Program-made: the position numbers and the translations under genes
Origin: Amphritea atlantica
GTDB taxonomy: Bacteria; Pseudomonadota; Gammaproteobacteria; Pseudomonadales; Balneatricaceae
Assembly: GCF_018860855.1 (NCBI RefSeq)
Contig: NZ_JAHKQE010000019.1
Coordinates: 124,001-188,000, forward strand
DNA: 64,000 nt
Reading direction: 5' to 3'
Shown here: positions 44,347 through 54,272 of the stretch, in pieces
Numbering within the stretch: position 1 is the stretch's first letter
How the letters are laid out: each line of letters starts with the position of its first letter
The notes under the pieces: generated by a model
What the model was told of the DNA's origin: nothing
The model's database searches: none
Seen by the model: only the letters and a program-made list of their open reading frames with translations

Positions 44347-45777
44347 TTAATGCGGATTGGCATCCGGCAGAATCAAGCCGTGATTATGCAAAACCTCCTC
44401 GCCAAACCAAGCCAGATTGTCATGCAACTGCACCACTTCACCGACGATAATCAACGCGGGCGCCGGCAGTTTGGCTTTTTCTTGCAACTCGGGCAAGCTG
44501 CTTAAGGTGCCGGTTAACACTTGCTGATCCGCACGGGTGCCGTTAGAGATAATCGCCGCCGGCGTCTCTGCCGGTTTACCATGGGCGATTAACTGCTGAA
44601 ACAGTGAGGGCAACGTATGCAGCCCCATATAAAATACGATGGTTTGGTTGGGATGCACTAGCTCGTCAAAATTCAGATCGGAGGTGCGGTTTTTTAACTG
44701 GCCCGTTACCAATCTGACGGACTGTGCATAGTTACGATGCGTCAGTGGAATGCCCGCATAGGTTGAACAGGCACTGGCGGCGGTAATCCCCGGCACCACT
44801 TGAAACGGGATATTATGCTGTTTGAGGGTTTCTAGCTCTTCCCCTCCGCGACCAAAAATAAAAGGATCCCCTCCCTTCAAGCGCAGCACTCGCCGCCCTT
44901 GCAGGGCATGCTTCACCAACAGCTCATTAATATCATCCTGTGGAACCGCGTGGTTATTACGCCGCTTACCAACAAAGATACGATCAGCATCGCGGCGACA
45001 CAGATCGACAATAGCGGGTGATACTAACTGATCATAAAGCACCACATCCGCCTGCTGCATCAACCTGAGCGCTTTAAAGGTCAGCAGTTCAGGATCGCCT
45101 GGGCCACCGCCCACCAGATAAACTTCGCCGACCTGATGATCAGGGTCGGCGGTCTCGAGTGCGGATTCCAACAACGCTCGCGCTTCTTTATCTCGACCGG
45201 CAAACACCTTTTCAGCCACCTGACCTTGCAGGATTTTTTCCCAGAAGATACGGCGACGTTCGACATTGCTAAAGGTCTCTTTGACCTGCTGCCGGAACTG
45301 CCCAACCAGCTTACCTAGGCGGCTATAACCTTGTGGAATCCAGGTTTCCAACTTAGCCCGCAGCAAACGAGCCAACACCGGTGACTCACCACCAGAGGAG
45401 ATACCGATAACGATGGGCGAGCGATCAACAATAGCGGGGAAAATAAAGGTACACAGCGGCTGATTATCAACAACATTAACCGGAATATTCCGTTCAACCG
45501 CATCAAAATGAACTCGCTCGTTAAGCTGATCATCATCGGTTGCGGCAATCACCAGATAAGCATCGGTCAATAAACCGCTGTGATATTCCCCAACAATGAC
45601 CTGACCGTTGTGCTGCTCAATCAGCTCAACCAGCTCCGGCTCGACCCGGTGGGCCACCACAATAACCCGCGCACCGGCCCGAGTTAATAGGCTCGCCTTG
45701 CGCAGCGCCACTTGGCCACCCCCAACTAACAGTGCAGTCCGGTCGTTCAGCTTAAAAAATAACGGCAAATAGTCCAA
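44347..45777 (-). CDS. cysG: siroheme synthase CysG (trifunctional)
   Basis: 476 residues. The N-terminal dehydrogenase/ferrochelatase domain has the NAD motif [19 protein letters not shown] and [16 protein letters not shown]. The C-terminal uroporphyrinogen III methyltransferase has [37 protein letters not shown] and [22 protein letters not shown]. It makes siroheme from uroporphyrinogen III, the cofactor of the sulfite reductase encoded nearby. It lies downstream of cysH but is separated by an intrinsic terminator, so it may have its own promoter in 45778-45870. Confidence 0.95.
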   Translation of the reverse strand: MDYLPLFFKLNDRTALLVGGGQVALRKASLLTRAGARVIVVAHRVEPELVELIEQHNGQVIVGEYHSGLLTDAYLVIAATDDDQLNERVHFDAVERNIPVNVVDNQPLCTFIFPAIVDRSPIVIGISSGGESPVLARLLRAKLETWIPQGYSRLGKLVGQFRQQVKETFSNVERRRIFWEKILQGQVAEKVFAGRDKEARALLESALETADPDHQVGEVYLVGGGPGDPELLTFKALRLMQQADVVLYDQLVSPAIVDLCRRDADRIFVGKRRNNHAVPQDDINELLVKHALQGRRVLRLKGGDPFIFGRGGEELETLKQHNIPFQVVPGITAASACSTYAGIPLTHRNYAQSVRLVTGQLKNRTSDLNFDELVHPNQTIVFYMGLHTLPSLFQQLIAHGKPAETPAAIISNGTRADQQVLTGTLSSLPELQEKAKLPAPALIIVGEVVQLHDNLAWFGEEVLHNHGLILPDANPH

Positions 45778-45870
45778 TGTGTCGTCCTCAGCAAGCGCGG
45801 TAAAATAACCTGAGATAAGGTATTAAGGTAATACTGCTATCTAAAATAGCATATAAAAAAGCGATGCAGA

Positions 45871-45898
45871 AAAGAGCCCGCTAATAGCGGGCTCTTTT
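45871..45898 (-). terminator. intrinsic terminator between cysH and cysG
   Basis: AAAGAGCCCGC / GCGGGCTCTTT with a 5-base loop and flanking A/T runs on both sides. On the minus strand it follows the cysH stop by about 18 bp. Confidence 0.85.
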
Positions 45899-45916
45899 AA
45901 ATGATGCAGAATGAAT

Positions 45917-46681
45917 TTACTTAGGCAGAAAATCCATAACATTGACCGGTTTAGCCTCAGTAGACTTAACGGCCGGTGCGCCTGAATGTAAGCCACACTC
46001 ACGGGTTTCAGGGTTCTCCCACCACCAGCGTCCGGCGCGAACATCTTCGCCCTCGGCAACCGCACGGGTACAGGGAGCACAACCGATACTCGGATAATGC
46101 TGATCGTGCAGTGCGTTATAAGGCACTTTGTAAGCACGAATATAGGCCCAGACCTCTTGCTCAGTCCAATCCGCTAGAGGATTAAACTTATCGATGCCGT
46201 TGCCTTCGTCAAACTCTTTAAAACCGATCTCATCACGGGTAACTGACTGTTCCCGACGCAGGCCGGTAATCCAAGCGTCTCGGTTAGCCAGTGCCCGTTT
46301 CAACGGTTTAATCTTACGGACAAAACAACAGCCTTTACGCATCGCCTGACTTTCATAGAAAGCATTGACGCCGTTAGTCTGCACATACTCTTCGACATCA
46401 GCCGCTTCAGGATAGTAAACCTGCACTTTCAGGTTGCCATAAAGCGCCTGCACATCGGTGAGTAATTTCAGTGTTTCTTCCGGTAAACGGCCGGTATCGA
46501 GCACAAACATGCCGAGTTGTGGCGTATGTTTACTGATCAGATCAGTAATCACTACATCTTCAGCGCCAAGACTATTAGCAAACACCACACTCGCATCTGA
46601 ATTCTCGGCCGCCGCCTGCTTTAGCACCTCAATCGTATGGGCAACTTTAGCGTCCAGTTCTGCGGTTAATAACTCACTCAT
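45917..46681 (-). CDS. cysH: assimilatory adenylyl-sulfate (APS) reductase type CysH
   Basis: 254 residues of the PAPS/APS reductase family. The PP-loop region is SVVFANSLGAEDVVITDLI. The cysteines of an iron-sulfur cluster are present (GCCFVRKIKPL and IGCAPCTRAV), which mark the APS-reducing branch used by Pseudomonas and plants and are absent in E. coli PAPS reductase. The C-terminal catalytic Cys is in RECGLHS. The product should reduce APS to sulfite with thioredoxin. It is third in the run cysI-DUF934-cysH. A PAPS-free route fits the broken APS kinase in CysN. Confidence 0.92.
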   Translation of the reverse strand: MSELLTAELDAKVAHTIEVLKQAAAENSDASVVFANSLGAEDVVITDLISKHTPQLGMFVLDTGRLPEETLKLLTDVQALYGNLKVQVYYPEAADVEEYVQTNGVNAFYESQAMRKGCCFVRKIKPLKRALANRDAWITGLRREQSVTRDEIGFKEFDEGNGIDKFNPLADWTEQEVWAYIRAYKVPYNALHDQHYPSIGCAPCTRAVAEGEDVRAGRWWWENPETRECGLHSGAPAVKSTEAKPVNVMDFLPK

Positions 46682-46699
46682 GACTCATATCCTAGTCTG

Positions 46700-47179
46700 T
46701 TACTGGCGGAAAATAGGCCGTTCATCATCGGCACTGCCCTGATAATGGACAGGGATTTCGCCAAATGCGTTGAGAATATCATCGCTGTAGCGATCAGCCG
46801 GAATAGCAAAAGCATCGAAGCCGCAACGCTGCATATGATCGAGACGATCACGGCTGACATCACCTTCCGCACGAATCTGCCCCGTGAACCCTGCACGACG
46901 CAATATCCGCGCAAAGCTAAAGCCCCGGCCATCGGTAAAGGCCGGAAACTCAATAGCCACCAGAGACAAGGCATCAAGGTGTTGCAACAGTAGATCAAGA
47001 TCCTGATCACCATTAATACGGACACCGAGTTTACCCTTAGCGTTAAGCAGTGAGTCTAGGTGCTGTGCAAACAGCTCATAGGGGACAACAATATCTTCGT
47101 TGATATGAGCCGTCAGATTATCTTCGTCAACCAGTAACCAGCTGTCTTCAACAACCGTTCGATTAATTAACAGTGGCAT
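46700..47179 (-). CDS. DUF934 protein of the sulfite reductase operon
   Basis: About 159 residues, beginning MPLLINRTVVEDSWLLVDED. The DUF934 pattern is clear: DLDLLLQHLDALSLVAIEFPAFTDGRGFSFARILR, and RCGFDAFAIP. It is proposed to help sulfite reductase, as it regularly sits between cysI and cysH in pseudomonads; the molecular role is not known. The start at ATG 47179 has AAGGAG upstream and lies inside the 3' end of cysI (17-bp overlap), so translation is coupled. The longer frame to 47206 is unlikely. Confidence 0.88.
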   Translation of the reverse strand: MPLLINRTVVEDSWLLVDEDNLTAHINEDIVVPYELFAQHLDSLLNAKGKLGVRINGDQDLDLLLQHLDALSLVAIEFPAFTDGRGFSFARILRRAGFTGQIRAEGDVSRDRLDHMQRCGFDAFAIPADRYSDDILNAFGEIPVHYQGSADDERPIFRQ

Positions 47180-48824
47180 AAACTCTCTCCTTAAACGGTG
47201 CAACACCTATACGTCGTACGGTCTCGATAAAACGCTCTTCTTCAAGGCGATTTTCTACATAGACTTGCAGGATCTTTTCAACGGTATCGGCAACCTCAAC
47301 TTGAGGCACTGATTTACCAATAATCTTACCCAGTGAAGCATCTTCGCGGGATGAACCACCGAGGGTGATCTGATAATAATCTTCACCGCCTTTATCAACC
47401 CCGAGGATACCAATGTGTGCCACGTGGTGATGGGCGCAGGCATTGATACAACCGGACATATTCAGTTTGATATCACCAATATCATAGAGATAATCGAGAT
47501 CATCAAACTTCGCATTGATCTGCTCAGCCACGCCCAGTGTGTGGGCGTTCGCGAGTGAACAGAAATCAAAGCCTGGGCAGACGATCATATCGGTCAGGGT
47601 GCCAATGTTGGCGCGTGCCAAATTCAGGTCACGCAATGATTGCCACAGCGTATACAAATCACCCGCGGCCACATGAGCGAACACTAGGTTCTGATCGTGG
47701 GTGCTGCGAATCTCACCGAAGTTAAAGGTGTCGGCTAGATCTGCAACCGCATCCAGCTGCACATCGGTGATATCACCCGGCGGCTTCAGATGAGGTTTCA
47801 ACGAAATGACCACCGCCCGATAACCGGCGATCTTATGCTCGCGGGTATTACGTTCATACCAAGCACGGAACTCAAGATCATCGGCCAGCTGATTTTCCAG
47901 CACAGACAACCCATCGACCGCATCAGCCGCATAAGGATGCGGTTCAAAATAGCCTTTAATCTTAGCGATGTAATCATCGGTCAGCGCTAGTTCGGTTTCA
48001 CGAATGATGTTCCATTCCGCTTCAACCTTTTTGCTAAACTCTTCAATACCTAACGCATTGACTAAAATTTTGATACGCGCTTTGTATTTGTTATCCCGAC
48101 GACCATTAAGGTTGTAGACCCGCAGAATCGCTTCGAGATAGGTCAACAGATCACGCTTGGGCAAGAACTCACGGATCAATTTACCAATCACCGGCGTACG
48201 ACCAAGACCACCACCGACCAGCACTTCAAAGCCTATTTCACCGGCGTCATTTTTCACCATGTGCAAACCGATATCATGAACCTGAGACGCAGCACGATCT
48301 TCAGGGCCACCGGTTACGGCGATTTTGAACTTACGCGGTAGGTAAGCAAATTCGGGGTGGAAAGTGGTCCATTGACGGATAATTTCACACCAAGGACGTG
48401 GATCTTCAATCTCTTCTGGCACAATGCCAGCAAAATGATCGGTGGTGGTGTTACGCAGACAGTTACCACTGGTCTGGATCGCATGCATCTGCACTTCAGC
48501 CAGCTCAGCCAGAATATCCGGCACCTCTTCCAACTTCGGCCAGTTCAACTGAACATTGGTCCGTGTGGTAAAGTGGGCGTAATTTTTATCATATTTACGG
48601 GTGATATCCGCCAGCTTACGCAGCTGTACAGAGTTCATCAGGCCATATGGCACTGCAATCCGCAGCATCGGCGCTTGGCGCTGAATATAGAGGCCATTCA
48701 TCAGGCGCAGGCCACGGAATTCCTCATCCGGAATTTCACCAGCCAAGAAACGGCGGGTCTGATCGCGGTATTGCTCAACCCGCGCATTGATCAGAGTCTG
48801 ATCCTGTTCGTTATATTGATACAT
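47163..48824 (-). CDS. cysI: siroheme-dependent sulfite reductase, hemoprotein (CysI)
   Basis: 553 residues of the nitrite/sulfite reductase family. Two sirohaem/SPASM-like halves are visible, with the family segments RTNVQLNWPKLEEVPDIL and TSGNCLRNTTTDHFAG. The 4Fe-4S/siroheme cysteines are CPGFDFC and, 40 residues on, CINAC in NMSGCINACAHHHVAHIG. It reduces sulfite to sulfide with six electrons. No flavoprotein CysJ is encoded nearby, so ferredoxin or another donor is probable. It heads the minus-strand run cysI-DUF934-cysH. Confidence 0.92.
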   Translation of the reverse strand: MYQYNEQDQTLINARVEQYRDQTRRFLAGEIPDEEFRGLRLMNGLYIQRQAPMLRIAVPYGLMNSVQLRKLADITRKYDKNYAHFTTRTNVQLNWPKLEEVPDILAELAEVQMHAIQTSGNCLRNTTTDHFAGIVPEEIEDPRPWCEIIRQWTTFHPEFAYLPRKFKIAVTGGPEDRAASQVHDIGLHMVKNDAGEIGFEVLVGGGLGRTPVIGKLIREFLPKRDLLTYLEAILRVYNLNGRRDNKYKARIKILVNALGIEEFSKKVEAEWNIIRETELALTDDYIAKIKGYFEPHPYAADAVDGLSVLENQLADDLEFRAWYERNTREHKIAGYRAVVISLKPHLKPPGDITDVQLDAVADLADTFNFGEIRSTHDQNLVFAHVAAGDLYTLWQSLRDLNLARANIGTLTDMIVCPGFDFCSLANAHTLGVAEQINAKFDDLDYLYDIGDIKLNMSGCINACAHHHVAHIGILGVDKGGEDYYQITLGGSSREDASLGKIIGKSVPQVEVADTVEKILQVYVENRLEEERFIETVRRIGVAPFKERVYATVN

Positions 48825-48905
48825 GTCTATTACCGCCGGCTAACCGGCCCTCACCCTATAAAAATTACAATTCAGAAATTCTATTTAATTCAGACTATCC
48901 AGCCA

Positions 48906-49691
48906 TTAGCCCACCAGTACAAAACGCATACCGATGGCTAATAACAGGGTTCCCATAATTGGCTGGATAACCCTGGGGGACAGTTTGCTACCAAAATGAC
49001 TGCCCAAAAATACCCCTGGCAATGAACCTATTACCAGACATAAGAGCAACCAAAGATCGACACTGCCCATGCCGTAATGACCCGCACCAGCAATACTGGT
49101 TAACACCACCGCATGAACCAGATCGGTCCCGACCAGTGTCTGCATGGTCATCCGTGGATAAAGAAAAATCAGCATCGCGGTGCCTAAAGCGCCCGCGCCT
49201 ACTGAGGAGAGCGTCACCAAGCCACCTAAGACGATCCCCACTAACAATGTCACATAGGGACGGTATCGCCGCCCATGCTTCTCAAACACTGTGCCTTCCA
49301 GTTTAACCACTGACGCACGGATCTTAGCCCGAAAAAACACTGCCACCGAGGTTAACACTAATGAAACACCTAAGGTGATATTCATCAGGTGTTCAATCTG
49401 TTCCAGACCATCTAAACCATCGAGATAATACAGTGTTAGTAACGCGCCGGGGATACTACCACCGAGCAGCAAAAACACCACCCGCCACTCAACCAATTTT
49501 TTGCGCGCATAAGAGATGCTGCCACCAAACTTAGTGATCGCCGCATAAATCAAATCCGTACTCACCGCGGTAATCGGCGGAATACCAAAAATGACGATGA
49601 GAATCGGCGTCATCAGGGCACCACCCCCTATCCCGGTCAGACCCACTATAAAACCAACCACCAGGCCGGCAAAGCTGTAAGCTACTTCCAT
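48906..49691 (-). CDS. TauE/SafE-family permease of the sulfur cluster
   Basis: About 261 residues, starting at MEVAYSFAGLVVGFIVGLTG. It has eight hydrophobic segments and the family's GIGGGALMTPILIVIFG motif in the first half, and GGLVTLSSVGAGALGTAMLIFLYP in the second. It sits upstream of cysI on the same strand and diverges from cysD, so it is probably an anion exporter or importer (sulfite or sulfate) for the pathway. The start at 49691 is preferred because the longer frame to 49748 adds a charged leader without a ribosome site. Confidence 0.85.
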   Translation of the reverse strand: MEVAYSFAGLVVGFIVGLTGIGGGALMTPILIVIFGIPPITAVSTDLIYAAITKFGGSISYARKKLVEWRVVFLLLGGSIPGALLTLYYLDGLDGLEQIEHLMNITLGVSLVLTSVAVFFRAKIRASVVKLEGTVFEKHGRRYRPYVTLLVGIVLGGLVTLSSVGAGALGTAMLIFLYPRMTMQTLVGTDLVHAVVLTSIAGAGHYGMGSVDLWLLLCLVIGSLPGVFLGSHFGSKLSPRVIQPIMGTLLLAIGMRFVLVG

Positions 49692-50055
49692 CAACGTTCT
49701 CAGCTGCCATAAAAAGTTACCCGTCCTCTTGCAGACGGAATAGCGCAAATTCAGAGCATGCCATCATAGCGACCTCGCCTTATAACGTAAAATAATAATT
49801 ATTAATTTGTTAATTCTTTTATGGAATAAGCGATCAACAAGACTCCGCTTTTTCCCAGTACCACAATCAACAGACACCCTTATGCAAAAAAGATATTAAA
49901 ACATTCCAACATATTCTTTTTAATTTTAAAGGTAGTTCTGCCATAATAGCCCCCAATATACGGTGCCGCGCGATTGATGCTGTCTAAATCCATTAGGATT
50001 TATCATCTCCACGCCACCTCGACATTTTTCAGGTATGTAAGAAGAGCTAATCAAT
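49692..50055. other. 364-bp AT-rich divergent sulfur-regulon promoter region
   Basis: Lies between the TauE/SafE permease (leftward) and cysD (rightward). It is AT-rich, with long T/A runs and a -10-like CATAAT near 49942 preceded by no good -35. A weak -35 is what an activator-dependent (CysB-type) promoter would show. No CysB site is asserted. Confidence 0.4.
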
Positions 50056-50973
50056 ATGAGTCAATTGCCGGAACACAGACTGACCCATCTGCGTCAGCTG
50101 GAAGCAGAAAGCATCCACATTATTCGCGAAGTTGCATCGGAGTTTGAAAATCCGGTAATGCTTTACTCCGTTGGCAAAGATTCCGCCGTGATGCTGCACC
50201 TAGCACGCAAAGCCTTCTACCCTGGCAAGCCGCCATTTCCATTGATGCATGTGGATACGACGTGGAAGTTTAAAGAGATGATCAGCTTCCGCGATAAGAT
50301 GGCGGAAGAAGTGGGCATGGAACTGATTGTGCACACCAATCAGGAAGGCGTTGATATGAATATCAGCCCTTTCACCCACGGTTCGAAGAAACACACCGAT
50401 ATAATGAAAACCCAGGGCCTTAAACAGGCACTGAACAAATACAAGTTCGATGCGGCCTTTGGTGGTGCGCGCCGTGATGAAGAGAAATCCCGCGCTAAAG
50501 AACGCGTATTCTCCTTCCGTGATAAAAACCATCGCTGGGACCCTAAGAGTCAACGTCCCGAGTTGTGGAACACCTTTAACACCCGCATCGACAAAGGCGA
50601 AAGTATCCGGGTATTCCCACTATCCAACTGGACCGAGCTGGATATCTGGCAATATATCTACCTTGAAGGTATTCCAATTGTGCCACTCTACTTTGCCGCT
50701 AAGCGCCCGATTGTAGTCCGTGATGGCGTAGAGATTATGGTCGATGATGACCGTCTTCCTCTCGAAGAAGGCGAAGTGCCGGAAATGAAGATGGTGCGCT
50801 TCCGTACCCTAGGATGTTATCCGCTCACCGGTGCCGTGGAATCCACAGCGCAAACCCTGCCTGAAATCATTCAGGAGATGCTGTTAGCCACCACATCAGA
50901 ACGTCAGGGCCGAGTGATTGATAACGATGGCGCAGGCTCAATGGAACAGAAAAAGATGGAAGGCTACTTCTAA
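50056..50973 (+). CDS. cysD: sulfate adenylyltransferase subunit 2 (CysD)
   Basis: 305 residues. PP-loop ATP-binding motif [16 protein letters not shown] near residue 40, [14 protein letters not shown], and [18 protein letters not shown], all diagnostic of CysD. It adenylates sulfate to APS, driven by GTP hydrolysis on CysN. Length matches E. coli CysD (302). It is followed after 104 bp by cysN on the same strand, so they form an operon. Confidence 0.95.
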   Translation: MSQLPEHRLTHLRQLEAESIHIIREVASEFENPVMLYSVGKDSAVMLHLARKAFYPGKPPFPLMHVDTTWKFKEMISFRDKMAEEVGMELIVHTNQEGVDMNISPFTHGSKKHTDIMKTQGLKQALNKYKFDAAFGGARRDEEKSRAKERVFSFRDKNHRWDPKSQRPELWNTFNTRIDKGESIRVFPLSNWTELDIWQYIYLEGIPIVPLYFAAKRPIVVRDGVEIMVDDDRLPLEEGEVPEMKMVRFRTLGCYPLTGAVESTAQTLPEIIQEMLLATTSERQGRVIDNDGAGSMEQKKMEGYF

Positions 50974-51077
50974 AACGGCGGGCGTCGCTGAGACCCTTCA
51001 CCGGCGCACTTAATCCGTTATGCCTACTCAACGTCTTTTACTGCACTGTACAGAATTTTAGAATACGGAACATAATC

Positions 51078-52781
51078 ATGAGTCATCAGTCCGATCTGAT
51101 CGCCAGCGATATCGAAACTTATCTGGCACAACATGAAAACAAAGAACTACTGCGCTTTCTGACCTGCGGTAGTGTAGATGATGGTAAGTCGACCCTGATT
51201 GGTCGTCTGCTACACGATTCAAAGATGATCTATGAAGATCAACTCGCTGCCCTGCACTCCGATAACGCTAAATCCGGTAATGCCGGTGAAGAGCTCGACC
51301 TCGCACTGTTAGTTGACGGCCTACAAGCCGAACGTGAACAGGGTATTACCATCGATGTCGCTTATCGCTACTTCTCAACCTCTACCCGTAAATTCATCAT
51401 CGCGGATACTCCAGGGCATGAGCAGTACACCCGCAACATGGCGACTGGCGCATCCACCTGCGATCTAGCGATTATCCTGATTGATGCCCGTTATGGCGTG
51501 CAGGTACAAACCAAACGTCACAGCTTTATTACGGCGCTACTGGGGATTAAGCACACCATTGTCGCTGTCAACAAGATGGACCTGGTGGACTTCAGCGAAG
51601 CCCGCTACGAAGAGATTAAACAGGATTATCTAGACTTTGCTGCTGACTTAGAGCTAAACGACATCCACTTTGTGCCGATGTCGGCGCTAAAAGGCGACAA
51701 CGTCGTCAATCTAAGCGACAACATGCCTTGGTATAAAGGTGCGCCATTAATGGAGCATCTGGAAACCATCGAGATCGCTAATGATCAGAATTTCGATCAG
51801 TTACGCTTTCCAGTTCAGTATGTTAACCGTCCTAACCTCGACTTCCGTGGCTATTGCGGCACACTCGGTTCAGGTATTGTCCGCCCAGGCGACGAGATTA
51901 CTGTTTTGCCATCAGGTAAAAGCAGCCGTGTAAAATCGATCGTCTCCTATGAAGGCGAGTTACAAGAAGCCTTCCCTCCGATGGCTGTCACCCTGACCCT
52001 CGAAGATGAGATCGATATCAGCCGTGGCGATATGATTGTTCACAGCAACGATAAGACTCAGGTTAGCAACCGCTTTGATGCGATGGTTGTTTGGATGGCC
52101 GAACAAGAACTGATCCCTGGGCGTCAGTACGACATTAAACTGGCCACCCAAACGGTCGCCGGTGGTATCAGCAGTATTCGTCACTGTGTCGATGTTAATA
52201 CGCAACAACAACACCCAGCAGCAACGCTGAAGCTGAACGAAATTGGCCGTTGTGAAATCACCCTAGAGCGCCCTGTTGTCACCGACGATTACCGTTCACA
52301 CCACACAACCGGTTCATTTATTGTGATCGATCGACTGAGCAATATCACAGTCGCCGCCGGTATGATTGCCGCAGATGATGCGGAAGGTAATCTGATCAAT
52401 GACCAGCAGATCAGCCATAGCCCAACCATCAGCCAAGCAGAACGAGAACAGCGTTTCGGCCAGAAAGCGATCACGCTGGCGATTCAGGGTGGCACTCAAG
52501 AGCAACGTAACACCCTGCTCTACACCCTAGAGCGACAGCTGTTCAATCAGGGACGGGCGATTACCGTACTGTTGAACGACAATCACCAAGGCGAAGTCGG
52601 TTCAATCGCAGCGCTGCTGAATGAAAACGGTCTATTAGTACTCACCGATGCCGCAGCAAGCGCACTGCCTGAAGACGCACTGCAGGTTGATCTAAACAGC
52701 CCTGAACTGAGTGAACAACCGTCGGTTACCGCTCAAGTCCATACGGTTCTGGAGTTGTTACGCGATAACAGTGCGATCTGA
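51078..52781 (+). CDS. cysN: sulfate adenylyltransferase subunit 1 (CysN) with vestigial APS-kinase tail
   Basis: 567 residues. The GTPase core is complete: G1 [18 protein letters not shown]3 [16 protein letters not shown] and G4 NKMD. Beta-barrel domains II/III follow to about residue 455. From about 462 the chain continues with a 106-residue piece that aligns with the start of APS kinase ([30 protein letters not shown]). The Walker A motif GLSGxGKST is replaced by [10 protein letters not shown], and the rest of the kinase is shortened. So CysNC-type fusion ancestry is likely, but APS kinase activity is not expected. Confidence 0.93.
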   Translation: MSHQSDLIASDIETYLAQHENKELLRFLTCGSVDDGKSTLIGRLLHDSKMIYEDQLAALHSDNAKSGNAGEELDLALLVDGLQAEREQGITIDVAYRYFSTSTRKFIIADTPGHEQYTRNMATGASTCDLAIILIDARYGVQVQTKRHSFITALLGIKHTIVAVNKMDLVDFSEARYEEIKQDYLDFAADLELNDIHFVPMSALKGDNVVNLSDNMPWYKGAPLMEHLETIEIANDQNFDQLRFPVQYVNRPNLDFRGYCGTLGSGIVRPGDEITVLPSGKSSRVKSIVSYEGELQEAFPPMAVTLTLEDEIDISRGDMIVHSNDKTQVSNRFDAMVVWMAEQELIPGRQYDIKLATQTVAGGISSIRHCVDVNTQQQHPAATLKLNEIGRCEITLERPVVTDDYRSHHTTGSFIVIDRLSNITVAAGMIAADDAEGNLINDQQISHSPTISQAEREQRFGQKAITLAIQGGTQEQRNTLLYTLERQLFNQGRAITVLLNDNHQGEVGSIAALLNENGLLVLTDAAASALPEDALQVDLNSPELSEQPSVTAQVHTVLELLRDNSAI

Positions 52782-53084
52782 TTCCGCGCAGATGGATGAA
52801 CCATTAACTGGGCTGAACATAAGTTCACGCCCAGTTTGATATTTATCCGAGGTATTGTAGAAAGTTTATGTTATCCATAAGCTTTAGCGGATCAGCCTGA
52901 TATAATGCCTTGCCAAGACAATCTGACCCACTCATATTGCTTTTTATGATCCAAGTCCAGAAAAGTTGAAGCACATCAACCATAAAGCTATACCGAAAGG
53001 TCGCTAAAATCGGTAAACTTTAGCACTTTCTCATTTTCAGCCAGCTCCGGTACAACGAATACCGGCGATGATGTAACGAGTATT
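52782..53084. other. 303-bp rnf promoter region
   Basis: Intergenic between cysN and rnfA. It holds the candidate sigma-70 promoter at 52966-52994 and a weak dyad GCTAAA / TTTAGC (53003-53024). No other element or gene was seen. Confidence 0.4.
52966..52994 (+). promoter_or_regulatory. candidate sigma-70 promoter of the rnf operon
   Basis: TTGAAG and TATACC are spaced by exactly 17 bp. The start would fall near 53001, leaving an untranslated leader of about 80 bp before rnfA. Confidence 0.45.
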
Positions 53085-53666
53085 ATGACTGATTACCTGC
53101 TAATTATTATCAGCACTGTTCTAGTGAACAATTTCGTACTGGTTCAGTTTCTTGGCCTTTGCCCCTTTATGGGCGTGTCCAACAAGCTAGAAACAGCGAT
53201 GGGCATGTCGCTGGCAACCACCTTTGTGCTAACCCTATCATCGGTTTGCAGTTATTTGGTGTATACCTATCTGCTGGCCCCACTTGAAATCACCTATCTG
53301 AAAACCATCTCGTTCATTCTGGTGATCGCCGTGGTGGTGCAGTTCACTGAAATGGTGGTGCGCAAAACCAGCCCGCTGCTTTATAAATTACTCGGCATCT
53401 TTCTGCCCCTGATTACCACCAACTGTGCGGTACTGGGTGTCGCTCTGCTGAATATCAAAAAGATGAACGGCTTTGTCGATTCGATTGTTTACGGCTTTGG
53501 TGCCGCGGTTGGTTTCTCCCTAGCGCTGATTCTGTTTTCCGCTATGCGGGAGCGTATCACCGTGGCCGATGTTCCTGTTCCTTTTCAGGGAACGGCTATC
53601 GGTATGGTCACTGCGGGTCTGATGTCACTCGCCTTCCTCGGTTTTACCGGCTTAGTTCAGTTTTAA
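53085..53666 (+). CDS. rnfA: electron transport complex subunit RnfA
   Basis: 193 residues with six transmembrane helices. Conserved opening [24 protein letters not shown] and, in the second half, [21 protein letters not shown]. RnfA and RnfE are paralogous inverted subunits that coordinate a membrane Fe-S cluster in the ion path of the Rnf (Rsx) ferredoxin:NAD oxidoreductase. It is first in a canonical rnfABCDGE operon, with rnfB 9 bp downstream. Confidence 0.96.
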   Translation: MTDYLLIIISTVLVNNFVLVQFLGLCPFMGVSNKLETAMGMSLATTFVLTLSSVCSYLVYTYLLAPLEITYLKTISFILVIAVVVQFTEMVVRKTSPLLYKLLGIFLPLITTNCAVLGVALLNIKKMNGFVDSIVYGFGAAVGFSLALILFSAMRERITVADVPVPFQGTAIGMVTAGLMSLAFLGFTGLVQF

Positions 53667-53675
53667 GGAGTTACC

Positions 53676-54272
53676 GTGAGCGCTGTATTAGTCGCCGTGC
53701 TGGTATTGTTAGGACTGGGTCTAGTGTTCGGCATTCTGCTGGGCTATTCCTCAATCCGTTTTAAAGTCGAAGGCAACCCACTGGTTGATCAAGTCGACGC
53801 CCTACTACCTCAAACTCAATGTGGTCAATGTGGGCATCCGGGTTGTCGCCCCTATGCGGAAGCCATTGTTAACGGTGAAGCGATCAATAAATGCCCGCCG
53901 GGTGGCCAGAGCACGGTTGAAGCCCTCGCCGACCTACTGGATGTAGAAGCCCTTCCGCTGGACGCCGAAGACGCTGAAGAACCGATCAAAAAAGTCGCCT
54001 ACATCCGCGAAGATGAATGTATCGGCTGTACCAAATGTATTCAGGCTTGCCCAGTAGATGCAATTCTTGGGGCTGCCAAACAGATGCACACCGTTATCGT
54101 GTCGGAATGTACCGGTTGCGATCTGTGTGTCGAACCCTGTCCTGTAGATTGTATTGATATGCTACCCCTCGAACCCACACTCAATAATTGGCAGTGGCCA
54201 GCCCCAAAACCGGGTATAGAACTGATTGCCACCGACCGCCAGCCAGGCATTGCGCTGGAGATTAAGGGATGA
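53676..54272 (+). CDS. rnfB: electron transport complex subunit RnfB
   Basis: 198 residues. N-terminal membrane helix (about 5-25), then an Fe-S domain with [16 protein letters not shown] and CPPGG. The two 4Fe-4S ferredoxin motifs are [16 protein letters not shown] and [16 protein letters not shown]. It receives electrons from ferredoxin. Its stop overlaps the rnfC start by 4 bp. Confidence 0.96.
   Translation: MSAVLVAVLVLLGLGLVFGILLGYSSIRFKVEGNPLVDQVDALLPQTQCGQCGHPGCRPYAEAIVNGEAINKCPPGGQSTVEALADLLDVEALPLDAEDAEEPIKKVAYIREDECIGCTKCIQACPVDAILGAAKQMHTVIVSECTGCDLCVEPCPVDCIDMLPLEPTLNNWQWPAPKPGIELIATDRQPGIALEIKG

Noticed and set aside
52460-52781. Functional APS kinase domain (CysNC)
   Set aside because: The Walker A motif is destroyed and the domain is about half the normal length.
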